DNA from: Sphaerisporangium perillae
GTDB lineage: Bacteria > Actinomycetota > Actinomycetes > Streptosporangiales > Streptosporangiaceae
Reading direction: 5' to 3'
NCBI RefSeq assembly: GCF_023276435.1
Contig: NZ_JALLPO010000003.1
Coordinates: forward strand, 62,001 to 126,000
DNA: 64,000 nt
Part shown: positions 44,101 through 51,790 of the stretch, in pieces
How the letters are laid out: each line of letters starts with the position of its first letter
Position numbering within the stretch: the stretch's first letter is position 1
The notes under the pieces: generated by a model
Database searches by the model: none
What the model was told of the DNA's origin: nothing
The model's input: only the letters and a program-made list of their open reading frames with translations
Program-made: the position numbers and the translations under genes

Positions 44101-46025
44101 GCCAGACGCGCATCCTGACGACCTCCAACGGCGGCATCGTCAGCTGGGGCGACCGCCAGATCGTGATCAGGGTCCCGGTGGTCGGGATCCTGTCCACCCA
44201 GATCAGGCCGGGGCCCAAACAGCTGACCATCCGCACCTCGGCCGGTGTCTCCACGCCCAACGGCCTGACCCTGCACGTGCGGGGCAACTCGGGCGGCGTG
44301 AACTACCAGCCGGCCATCGTGAACGTCGCGGCGCCGACCACCCCGAACGCCATCCAGAACGCCGTGAACGCGGCCGCCGCCGGAAGCCTGCTCGTCCTGC
44401 AGAAGGGCGTCTACCACGAGAACGTCCTGCTGTGGAAGCCGCTCGTCCTCCAGGGCCTCGGCCCGGGCGGCCTGGTCGGCTCCAGCGAGGCGCAGCAACG
44501 CGCGGTCGACGATCCCAGGTTCAACGTCCAGGGCACGACCATCGACGGCCGCTTCTTCCGCGACAACCAGGCGGCCTGGACCGCCGCGCTCACCGCTGCC
44601 GGTTCGCTGGCCGGGGTGGACGCCACGCACCCGCTCCTGCAAGGAGCGGTCATCACGGTGGCCGCCAAGACCACCACCGCCTTCCCCAGCGGGCTCGGAG
44701 CGGCCCGCATCGACGGCATCGGCATCACCAACGGCCACGGCCAGGGCGCCGGAGGCATCCAGCTCCACGCCTACGCCGCCAACCTGCAGATCACCAACGA
44801 CATCCTGGAGAGCGACGGCGGTGAGTTCGCCGGCGCCATCGCGGTCGGCCAGCCGTACCTCGACGGCCACAACACCGGCGTGCGGATCGCGAACGACCGG
44901 ATCATGGGCAGCGGCGGCCGGACCCGCTCGGGCGGTGTCGGCATCTTCCGCGGCTCGAACAACTACGAGGTGGCCTCCAGCGTCATCTGCGGGAACTTCT
45001 CGTTCGAGTACGGCGCCGGCATCTCCCACTGGGGCCTGTCACCCGGCGGCTCCATCCACGACAACCAGATCTACTACAACGACTCGGTCACCTCGGGGGC
45101 CGCCATCAGCATCGCCCAGGAGCTCCCCCGGCCACTGCCCGACGGGAGCACCCCGCTCGGCGACGGCTCGGGCAACGTCGACATCGACCGCAACCTGATC
45201 CAGTCCAACTACTCCGGTGACGACGGCGGCGGCCTCTTCGTCGAGAACGCCCACACCGCACGCGTCAACGTCCGCAACAACATGATCGTGGACAACGGGG
45301 CGGCCGACCTCGGCGGTGGCCTCATGCTGGACGACTCCGCCAACGTGGCGGTCGTCGGCAACACGGTCGCCAACAACGTGACGACGGCCTCCTGCGAGAC
45401 CTGCGACACGACGCCGCACGCCGCGGGCCTCGCCGCCGAGGCGAACGACCCGCTCTTCCAGGCGACCCTGCCCGCGGGGTCGGCGAAGTTCTCCAACCCG
45501 GCGGCGCTGTTCGACAACATCTTCTGGCAGAACCAGGCGTACACCCTCAGCCACCAAGGACCCGGCGCGGCGCTCGTCTCGCATGGCTACCTGGACTTCG
45601 AGGTACACGGCACCACGAGCGGAGCCGACACCTTCACGCCGCGCTACACGCTGCTGACGGCCGCGAGCATCCGCGGCTCGGACGGGGCCGATCACCCGCT
45701 TCCGGGCGGTCAGGGCAACATCATCGGCCAGGACCCGCAGTTCATACTGCCCTACACGCTGGAACTGGCGGTCGCGGGCTCGCGGCTGGACCCGCAGATG
45801 GCGAGCGTGACGATCACCGGGGAGGTCCCGCCGGTCGGACTCAGCGGGAACTACCACCTCGCGGCCGGTTCGCCCGCCATCAACAAGGGACCCACGTACT
45901 CCAACTACCCGGCCCTCCAGACCCCGAGCAGCATCCCGGCGCCCACCGTCGACTTCGACGGCCAGACGCGCCCGATCCTGCCCATCCCCCTTCCCTTCGA
46001 TCTCGGTGCGGACGAGGTGCAATGA
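41145..46025 (+). CDS. very large secreted beta-helix protein, first gene of copper operon
   Basis: 1626 aa with a signal peptide ending near AAAQAAS. The N-terminal 900 residues form a series of beta-sandwich modules of SdrD-B/Cna-B style (KIRVFVFNDDQWANGAPDAG, SGHVYQDTGVAQNG, IVGVAYYATTRNEFDAR), each beginning like a repeated collagen-binding-type unit. An IPT/TIG-like domain lies near 940-1045. From about 1060 a right-handed parallel beta-helix is clear (AIQNAVNAAAAGSLLVLQKGVYHENVLL, then repeated N-rich turns such as SVICGNFSFEYGAGISHWG). The end PFDLGADEVQ is typical of such helices. No sortase motif or membrane anchor is seen. Function unknown; binding or scaffolding of the cuproproteins is my inference. 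The stop overlaps the next ATG. Confidence 0.85.
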   Translation: MSGDRRTRRRRSGPAVWAAVAAVVAGMLPALSVQPAAAQAASITIEAHDLATGATLPAFQYLVNVDNTRLPDNPDPALRTGLAATESNSPIVAEGDQTRPTLTLPDGRYLISIRSADHKMWGKHVTLPRDAGTVRIDLSEASAAHPLPLGKIRVFVFNDDQWANGAPDAGEAGLEGFQVTLKEQTGSQVSVDYHNEPLCGGDCRTASDGFVQVDDLSPATYWVYVTPPDTCGPDGSGRWTQTTTITGGLGLQAGVEEGSDGTGNPGEALWVPPDRRTGYQFGFVCTATNFATPGTGSISGTAKNWKAWPPFDVLSTAEPVENPYVALTSSANDNTVYVGQGDAEGGFSIPDVPAGSYMMSIWDEQLSYIIRFLPVDVAAGQSVGLGDVGVSRWFGWLSGHVYQDTGVAQNGTALPAGSKANGIRDCADVNDEATCEPTIPNTDLDQRWRDGSIKEATFTDAQGRYEYPTSEGGMLGKWFIGETGFARFGTTGASVHSEYDHTQVTRVPTDAGGGLLTNQLVIEGHRSEVDWGKYPYANNEPGQIVGVAYYATTRNEFDARMQFHENYEPGIPGVTVRLEGLGADGLPNTADDVVLNEYVTDHWEPSADCDVLDQNGDDISAQLHPLIGPKCVEVPATGNETKDAAFDGGYAFADQCPASAGGFGHFDAGGDTVCGNGSAPVPLVAGTYITHVVMPTAQDDSRPCNPAGQKYVSGPGGNGCLYRPVREEDVNVDLGAQYNPALPPPACTGDAHVIDQSTLTSRSPYFGVSPSPSKPLCDKRLVVLQNKQNANADFFMMTNFKNGPDVAEPGRIVGLVPDDVYFDRDPKSLWYGEPRVLGKIPIGIRDYTGRLITTVLTSEYGGYEALLPSTETFNCPIPQGPCPGMYVVVINDPGDKAHPNPTYNPHYLTERFAWDVWPGQTNQLDTPVIPIAGTGCELPVNTPELLQVSKPYVTAGDSATARQITIDGDFFGAAAGSVVLGDPAAGQTRILTTSNGGIVSWGDRQIVIRVPVVGILSTQIRPGPKQLTIRTSAGVSTPNGLTLHVRGNSGGVNYQPAIVNVAAPTTPNAIQNAVNAAAAGSLLVLQKGVYHENVLLWKPLVLQGLGPGGLVGSSEAQQRAVDDPRFNVQGTTIDGRFFRDNQAAWTAALTAAGSLAGVDATHPLLQGAVITVAAKTTTAFPSGLGAARIDGIGITNGHGQGAGGIQLHAYAANLQITNDILESDGGEFAGAIAVGQPYLDGHNTGVRIANDRIMGSGGRTRSGGVGIFRGSNNYEVASSVICGNFSFEYGAGISHWGLSPGGSIHDNQIYYNDSVTSGAAISIAQELPRPLPDGSTPLGDGSGNVDIDRNLIQSNYSGDDGGGLFVENAHTARVNVRNNMIVDNGAADLGGGLMLDDSANVAVVGNTVANNVTTASCETCDTTPHAAGLAAEANDPLFQATLPAGSAKFSNPAALFDNIFWQNQAYTLSHQGPGAALVSHGYLDFEVHGTTSGADTFTPRYTLLTAASIRGSDGADHPLPGGQGNIIGQDPQFILPYTLELAVAGSRLDPQMASVTITGEVPPVGLSGNYHLAAGSPAINKGPTYSNYPALQTPSSIPAPTVDFDGQTRPILPIPLPFDLGADEVQ

Positions 46026-47218
46026 GCATGAAACGGAGGGACCTCCTCAAAGCGGGAGCCCTGGCCGGCGGCCTGCTGATCGGAGGGCGGGCCCTGCAGG
46101 GCTCGGCGGAGGCCGCCGCCAACCCCGAGGCCAGGATCGGCCTCGCCGGCACCGACGGGCACATCACCCTTCCCGGCAGGGGCCCGCTCTACATCTTCGG
46201 GTTCGCCACGGTCCCCCTGGCGGCGTCCGTCGGTGACCTGGTCGCGAACTACAAGGGCAAGGCGCAGCACGTGGCGCCGATCCTCGACGTCAAGCAGGAC
46301 AACGACGTGTACATCACGCTGACCAATCTCGGGCTGGTCGGCCGGCCGGACCTCGTCGACGCCCACACCATCCACTGGCACGGCTTCCGGACGCCGTCCG
46401 CGCTGTTCGACGGCGTGCCCGAGGCCTCGATCGGCGTGCCGATCGAGCGCCAGTTCACCTACTTCTTCCGGCCGCACAACCCGGGCACGTACATGTACCA
46501 CTGCCACTTCGAGGACGTCGAGCACGTGCAGATGGGCATGACGAGCATCGTCTTCGTGCGTCCCGCCCAGGACGGCGGCTCGGCGCTGGACCCGCTGCAC
46601 CGGACCACGACCTACGCCTACAACGACGGGGACGGCTCCACCGCCTACGACCGGCACTTCGCGATCCTGCTCAACGAGATCGAGGAACGGGAGCACGACG
46701 CGGACGAGCAGATCCAGGAGTTCATCTTCACCGACTACGACCCGCAGTACTTCACGCTGAACGGCCGGGTCTACCCGCAGACGATCCTGCCCAATAATGA
46801 CCCCTCGCTGCCCTACCAGCCGGTGTCGTCGCTGATCCAGGCGAACCCGGGTGACCGGGTGCTGCTGCGGCTGGCCAACCTCGGATACCTCCAGCACGCG
46901 ATGCAGCTGCCGGGCATCCCGATGAAGGTCGTCGGGGAGGACGCCACGCCGCACAGCTTCCCGTACGTCACCAACACGCTCTACATCGGCCCCGGCGAGG
47001 CGCGCGACGTCCTGTTCACCGCGCCGCCGTTCAACCCCTCCGCGCCGGTGACGACCGACGCGCGCGGCTCGTACAACACCTACCTGTTCAAGAACCGGGA
47101 CTTCCGGCGCCTGTCCAACCGCGGCTCGCCGGGACTCGGCGGCATGGCGACGGAGGTCAGGGTGTACCAGGGTTCGCCGCTACCGGCCCAGACCTCCGTG
47201 GGGGAAACCTATGCGTAA
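46022..47218 (+). CDS. multicopper oxidase-like protein carrying HWHG and HCH motifs, Tat-exported
   Basis: 398 aa. A twin-arginine signal is visible (MSMKRRDLLKAGALAGGLL). The first cupredoxin domain holds His118 and His120 in IHWHG (motif L1) and His160-Cys161-His162 with His168 and Met173 in YHCHFEDVEHVQMGM, so the same domain has type-1 copper ligands (Cys, His, Met) as well as trinuclear histidines. The second half is cupredoxin-like but has no HPxHxH motif. It is not a complete oxidase by itself. The missing histidine motifs occur in the next gene. ATGA overlaps the previous stop; the 3' end overlaps the next gene by 8 nt. Confidence 0.85.
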   Translation: MSMKRRDLLKAGALAGGLLIGGRALQGSAEAAANPEARIGLAGTDGHITLPGRGPLYIFGFATVPLAASVGDLVANYKGKAQHVAPILDVKQDNDVYITLTNLGLVGRPDLVDAHTIHWHGFRTPSALFDGVPEASIGVPIERQFTYFFRPHNPGTYMYHCHFEDVEHVQMGMTSIVFVRPAQDGGSALDPLHRTTTYAYNDGDGSTAYDRHFAILLNEIEEREHDADEQIQEFIFTDYDPQYFTLNGRVYPQTILPNNDPSLPYQPVSSLIQANPGDRVLLRLANLGYLQHAMQLPGIPMKVVGEDATPHSFPYVTNTLYIGPGEARDVLFTAPPFNPSAPVTTDARGSYNTYLFKNRDFRRLSNRGSPGLGGMATEVRVYQGSPLPAQTSVGETYA

Positions 47219-48878
47219 GGCACTCCTCGCGGCGGCCGCGCTGCTGGTCGCCTTCGCGCCGAGTGCGCGGGCACAGGCGCCGGCGGTCCCCCGCCAGGGA
47301 ATCGTCTGCACCAACGGCACGACCTTCGACCTGACCGCGACGCCGGGGTACATCGAGACCCCGGACGGCAACAGCGTCCTGATGTGGAGCTACGCCCTGG
47401 CCGGCGGGGAATTCCAGAGCCCGGGCCCGGTGCTCTGCGTCAACGAGGGTGACAGCGTGACGGTCCACCTGCACAACGACCTCACCGAGCCCGTCTCGAT
47501 CGTCTTCCCCGGCCAGACGGGAGTCGGCGGCTCGGGAAGCTCCGGGCTGCTCGCCAAGGAGGCACCCGCGGGCGGTGACGCCACTTACACCTTCACGGCG
47601 TCGCAACCAGGGACGTACGTGTACGAGAGCGGAACCGACCCCGAAAAGCAAGTCGAGATGGGCCTCTACGGAGCGCTGATCGTGCGGCCGGCCGGGCACC
47701 CGGACTACGCGTACGACGCGGCGACCCGTTTCGACCCGCAGCGGGAGTACCTCGTCCTGCTCAGCGACATCGACCCGGACCTCCACCACGCCGTGGAGAC
47801 GGGCGCCCCCTACCACTTCGACCAGCTGCGCAACCGCTACTTCGCGATCAACGGGCGCCAGTTCCCCGACACCCTCCAGGACAACGGGGTGTCGTGGCTG
47901 CCCGCGCAGCCGTACGGGTCGCTCATCCGCGTCAAGCCGTACAACGCCACCGGCAACCCGCTGCCCGCGCTCATCCGCATGGCGAACGTGGGGACGGTCA
48001 ACCACCCCTTCCATCCGCACGGGAACCACATCAAGGAGGTCGCCCAGGACGGCAGACCGCTCCGCACCCCGGGCGGCGGCGACGCCTCGAGCGAGCATTT
48101 CGCCGAGACGATCGGCTCGGGCCAGACGCAGGACTACCTGTTCTCCTGGACCGACCAGGATTCGTGGAACCCCGGGAGCAATCCGTTCCCCGCTTCGGTG
48201 GCCTCGCCGGACTACCGGAACCTGACCTTCAAGGACGGCAACACCTGGTCCAGCGGCAGCGCCTACCTCGGGTCGAAGGGCACCCTGCCCGTAGGCACCG
48301 TCTCGCAGAACATCTGCGGCGAGTGGTACTTCCCCTGGCACAGCCACGCGCTCAACGAGTTCACCAACTACGACGCGGGCTTCGGCGGCATGGCGACCCT
48401 CCTGCGGGTGGACCCGCCCGGTGGCTGCACGGCCGTCGCCGGCACCGCCTCGATCCTGGCCGGCACGCTCAACTCGGGAACCGCCACCGCCCTGGCCGCG
48501 GCCGACACGGCCTACTACAAGGTCAACTCCACGGTCTCCGGTACCAGGACGGCCGACTGGTACGGCGGCTTCACCGGGGTGCCCCGCGGTTCGACGGGCC
48601 TCGCCGTCACCTACACCGGCCGCAACTCGATCGCAGCCCTGCCCACCACGCTGTGGATCTGGAAGTGGTCGACCAGCACGTGGGTTCAGATGGGCGCCGC
48701 GACCGGCGTCGGCACCTCGGACGTCACGTCGACCCGGACGCCTCCGTCACCGCAGTCCGACTACATCGGGACGGGCGCCAACGCGGGCAAGGTGCGCGTG
48801 CGCGTGCTGACGACCGGCACGACCACCAACTTCGTCACGCAGGGCAACCTGCTCAAGCTGACCTACGACGCGCCGTGA
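47211..48878 (+). CDS. multicopper oxidase-like protein with HPFHPHG and HSH motifs
   Basis: 555 aa with a Sec signal peptide (LLVAFAPSARAQA). Two cupredoxin domains are followed by a beta-rich tail of about 150 residues. The first domain has lost its copper histidines (VSIVFPGQ and YVYESGT at the expected places). The second has His265, His268 and His270 in NHPFHPHG (motif L3) and His377/His379 in PWHSH (the L4 position), where the usual Cys of HCH is Ser378. Thus it offers the other half of the trinuclear ligands but no type-1 Cys. GGGGGAAACCT precedes the ATG. Confidence 0.85.
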   Translation: MRKALLAAAALLVAFAPSARAQAPAVPRQGIVCTNGTTFDLTATPGYIETPDGNSVLMWSYALAGGEFQSPGPVLCVNEGDSVTVHLHNDLTEPVSIVFPGQTGVGGSGSSGLLAKEAPAGGDATYTFTASQPGTYVYESGTDPEKQVEMGLYGALIVRPAGHPDYAYDAATRFDPQREYLVLLSDIDPDLHHAVETGAPYHFDQLRNRYFAINGRQFPDTLQDNGVSWLPAQPYGSLIRVKPYNATGNPLPALIRMANVGTVNHPFHPHGNHIKEVAQDGRPLRTPGGGDASSEHFAETIGSGQTQDYLFSWTDQDSWNPGSNPFPASVASPDYRNLTFKDGNTWSSGSAYLGSKGTLPVGTVSQNICGEWYFPWHSHALNEFTNYDAGFGGMATLLRVDPPGGCTAVAGTASILAGTLNSGTATALAAADTAYYKVNSTVSGTRTADWYGGFTGVPRGSTGLAVTYTGRNSIAALPTTLWIWKWSTSTWVQMGAATGVGTSDVTSTRTPPSPQSDYIGTGANAGKVRVRVLTTGTTTNFVTQGNLLKLTYDAP

Positions 48879-48886
48879 GGACGACA

Positions 48887-49771
48887 ATGCGCAGAACCAT
48901 GGTGCTGATCCTGATCGCGGTGGGCCTGACCCTTCCGGCCTCGCCCGCGAGCGCGGCGGACGTCTCGATCGACCTGTGCGCCTCAGCGGGCACGCTCACG
49001 CTCCCCGGCCCGGTCACCGCGAACATCTGGGGGTTCGCCCTGGCCGGCTCCGGCGGCTCGTGCGCGGGCGTGACGCCGTCCGTGCCGGGACCCGTGCTGT
49101 CGGTGGACCAGGGCGACACCGTCTCCATCGCGGTGCACAACACCCTGACCACCCCGGTCTCGCTGGAGGTGCCCGGGCTCTCCCTCGGCCAGGGCGCGGG
49201 AATCAGCGCTCCGGCGGGCGGCGCCGCGACCGCGACGTTCACCGCCTCCGCGCCCGGCACCTACCTCTACCAGGGGACCGAGCGGCAGGTCCCGATGGGG
49301 CTCTACGGCGCGCTCATCGTGCGCCCTCCCACGGCGGGGCAGGCGTACGGCTCGGCCACCACCGCCTACGACCGTGAGGCGCTGCTGGTGCTCTCCGCGA
49401 TCGACCCGGCGTTCAACGCCTCACCGGCCACCGCCGATCTCTACCACTACGCGCCGAAGTTCTGGCTGATCAACGGCAAGGCCTACCCGGACACCGATCT
49501 CGTCCACGGGGTGGCGCCGGGGACCAAGGTGCTGCTGCGCTACCTGAACGCGGGCTTCGACAACACCTCGATGCGGCTGCTCGGCGCGTACGAGCGGGTA
49601 CTCGCCCGGGACGCCCACCCTCTGGCGAACCCGTTCGACGCCACCGCCGAAACCATCCCCGCCGGGGGGACGGAGGACGCCTTGGTGACCATCCCCGCCA
49701 CGGGCACCAGGTTCCCCGTCTACAACCGCCAACTCCACAAGACCATGCTGACCTTCATCGAGGTCCCGTGA
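48887..49771 (+). CDS. cupredoxin-domain protein lacking copper ligands
   Basis: 294 aa with signal peptide ending at ASAADVS. Two cupredoxin-like domains resemble those of the preceding gene (SVPGPVLSVDQGDTVSIAVHNTL; YLYQGTERQVPMGLYGALIVRP). None of the HxH copper motifs survives, so it may be structural, a docking subunit for the oxidase pair, or a degenerate paralogue. It begins 8 bp past the previous stop and its stop overlaps the next GTG (GTGA). Confidence 0.8.
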   Translation: MRRTMVLILIAVGLTLPASPASAADVSIDLCASAGTLTLPGPVTANIWGFALAGSGGSCAGVTPSVPGPVLSVDQGDTVSIAVHNTLTTPVSLEVPGLSLGQGAGISAPAGGAATATFTASAPGTYLYQGTERQVPMGLYGALIVRPPTAGQAYGSATTAYDREALLVLSAIDPAFNASPATADLYHYAPKFWLINGKAYPDTDLVHGVAPGTKVLLRYLNAGFDNTSMRLLGAYERVLARDAHPLANPFDATAETIPAGGTEDALVTIPATGTRFPVYNRQLHKTMLTFIEVP

Positions 49772-50274
49772 GCGAACCCGGTGCCGGCGAGGTACTGGCG
49801 TGGGCGACCCGGCGTGCCCGCAGGCTGGGGCTGCTCGCCGTCCTCCTGGCCGTGGGGCTGGTCGGGAGCCTCCTCTGGTCACCGTCCGGCCCGGCGTCCA
49901 CGGCCCCCGCCCAGGCGAAGCCGGTCCTCGACCGCCCGGTGGTCGCCGCGGACGAGCTCCCCAACCGGGCGGGGATCCGGCTCGTCCGGGTCTCGGTGAG
50001 CGGCGCCGGGGGCCTGGTCGACCTGCGTTACCAGGTGCTGGACCCGGACAAGGCCCAGGCCGTCCACGAGGCCGCCACCCCGCCGGTCCTCATCGACGAG
50101 GCATCCGGAGTGGTCGTCAAGGACCTGTACATGGGCCACGCGCACACCGGCACGTACAAGCCCGCCGTCACCTACTACCTGGTCTTCGAGAATCCCGGCA
50201 ACTGGGTGCGCCGGGGAAGCGAGGTAACGGTGCTGCTGGGCGACGCGCAGGTGGAACATGTCCAGGTCTCCTAG
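49768..50274 (+). CDS. membrane-anchored small protein in copper operon
   Basis: 168 aa. One membrane helix near 18-38 (RLGLLAVLLAVGLVGSLLW) anchors an outer domain of about 125 residues with LVRVSVSGAGGLVDLRYQVLD and LYMGHAHTGTY, a His/Met pair suitable for copper. I do not recognise a named domain. Its place between the oxidase genes and copC-copD suggests a copper handover or assembly protein. The GTG overlaps the previous stop and the 3' end overlaps copC-D by 17 nt. Confidence 0.7.
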   Translation: MSEPGAGEVLAWATRRARRLGLLAVLLAVGLVGSLLWSPSGPASTAPAQAKPVLDRPVVAADELPNRAGIRLVRVSVSGAGGLVDLRYQVLDPDKAQAVHEAATPPVLIDEASGVVVKDLYMGHAHTGTYKPAVTYYLVFENPGNWVRRGSEVTVLLGDAQVEHVQVS

Positions 50275-51790
50275 GATCATCTGCGGCCTGCTCGCCCTCG
50301 TCGCCGTGGTCCTGTGGGCCCCGCCGGCCGCGGCGCACGCCGTGCTCCTCGAGTCCGATCCGGTGAACGGATCGGCCCTCGCCGGGGCGCCGCGGGCGGC
50401 CGTCCTGACGTTCAGTGAGCACATCGCGGCACGGTTCAGCTCGGCCCGGCTCGTGGACGCCTCCGGCCGCGTCCTCGGGGGCGCCCGGGCCACCGCCCGG
50501 GGAGACCGCCTCACCGTCGAGTTGCCCCGCCTCGCCGTCGGCGCGTACGGCATCGCCTGGCGGGTCCTCGCGGAGGACGACGGGCACACGACCGACGGCG
50601 TCGTGGTCTTCACCATCGGGTCCGTGCCCTCCGCTGTGACCGTCCCCGCGCGCGTTTCCGGCCCGGAGCCGTTCGACGTGGTCCTGCGGTGGGTGCGGCT
50701 GTGCCTGCTCGCCGGGCTCGTCGGTGGCCTGGCGGTGGCCGGTCTCGTCCTGCGCCGGACCGTGCCGCCGGTGCCGCCTGACTGGTGGGCCGCGGCCAGG
50801 CACCGGCTGCTCACGCTCGCCGCGGCCTGCGCCGCGCTGGGGGTGGCCGCCGATCTGGCCGAACTCGCCGGCAAGCCGCTGGCCACCCAGTGGGGGCGGC
50901 TCTGGTTCGTCAGGACGGTGGCGCTCGCGCTCCTCGCGGTGTGCGCGCTCGTCCTGCGCCGCTCGATGTCCGTGCGCCGGGTGATCGCGCCGGTGACGGT
51001 GGCGGCGGTGATCGTCGCGGTGTCGGCCGAGGCGTGGGGTGGTCATGCCGCGGCCCTCGGCGGCCTGACGATCGCCGCCGACGCGGTGCACATCCTCACC
51101 GCATGTCTTTGGCTGGGCTCGGTGGCGGCGCTCGGTGTCCTGCTGGCGGCGCGGGCGGGACACGGCCTGGCGCTGGTGCGCGCCTACCGGGCCCCGTTCG
51201 CCCGCCTGGCCCTGACCGGGGCGGTCCTGGTCGGGCTGACGGGCCTGTTCCACGCCGCGAGCCAGATCGGGTCGGCCGACGCTCTGCTCACCTCGCCGTA
51301 CGGCAGGACGCTGCTGGTCAAGGGCGGGATCGTGGCCGTGGTCGCCGCCTTGGGGCTGGCCAACGCCCTCCGCTCCCGCCCATCGGGCCGGCTGCTGGTG
51401 GCCGAGGCGGGGGCGGGAGCCGTACTGCTCCTCGCCGCGGGGGTGCTCGCCGAGACGAGCCCGGCCCGCCCGGCGGCCGTGGGGCCGGCGGTGGCGCGCA
51501 GTCGCAGCGCGAACGTGGCCGACCTGGTCATCGGGCTCTCGGTCACGCCCAACCGGGCCGGCGTGAACGGCTTCACGGTGACCGCCGCCAGCTCGCGCAG
51601 GCCGGCGCCCGCCCCGATCGACGGCGTCACGCTCGAGCTGCCCAAGGGCGGGATCGTGCTGAGGCGGCTCGAGCCCGGCCGCTACTTCGGCACCGGTTCG
51701 CTGGAGCTGTCCGGTCCCGCGCGGCTGACCGTTGTCGTGTATCGCGCGGGGGCGCGTCTGGAAGTGCCCATGACGTGGAGTGTCGGATGA
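50258..51790 (+). CDS. CopC-CopD fusion copper protein
   Basis: 510 aa. After a signal sequence the mature chain begins with His (PAAAHAVLLESDP), the first copper ligand of CopC. DDGHTTDG supplies the further Asp/His ligands. About eight membrane helices (about 140-395) form the CopD domain, with HAAALGG and ADAVHILTACLWLG histidines typical of copper import. The final 95 residues (VIGLSVTPNRAGVNGFTV) are a beta-sandwich of the YcnJ C-terminal type. Expected to move copper inward or load cuproenzymes. ATGA overlaps the next gene. Confidence 0.9.
   Translation: MSRSPRIICGLLALVAVVLWAPPAAAHAVLLESDPVNGSALAGAPRAAVLTFSEHIAARFSSARLVDASGRVLGGARATARGDRLTVELPRLAVGAYGIAWRVLAEDDGHTTDGVVVFTIGSVPSAVTVPARVSGPEPFDVVLRWVRLCLLAGLVGGLAVAGLVLRRTVPPVPPDWWAAARHRLLTLAAACAALGVAADLAELAGKPLATQWGRLWFVRTVALALLAVCALVLRRSMSVRRVIAPVTVAAVIVAVSAEAWGGHAAALGGLTIAADAVHILTACLWLGSVAALGVLLAARAGHGLALVRAYRAPFARLALTGAVLVGLTGLFHAASQIGSADALLTSPYGRTLLVKGGIVAVVAALGLANALRSRPSGRLLVAEAGAGAVLLLAAGVLAETSPARPAAVGPAVARSRSANVADLVIGLSVTPNRAGVNGFTVTAASSRRPAPAPIDGVTLELPKGGIVLRRLEPGRYFGTGSLELSGPARLTVVVYRAGARLEVPMTWSVG

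Noticed and set aside
41178-45029. 1283-codon open frame on the minus strand
   Set aside because: It lies fully antisense to the beta-helix gene, is low complexity and lacks any recognisable domain; open only because of high GC.
48887-49771. Calling the third cupredoxin protein an active multicopper oxidase
   Set aside because: None of the four HxH copper motifs is present.
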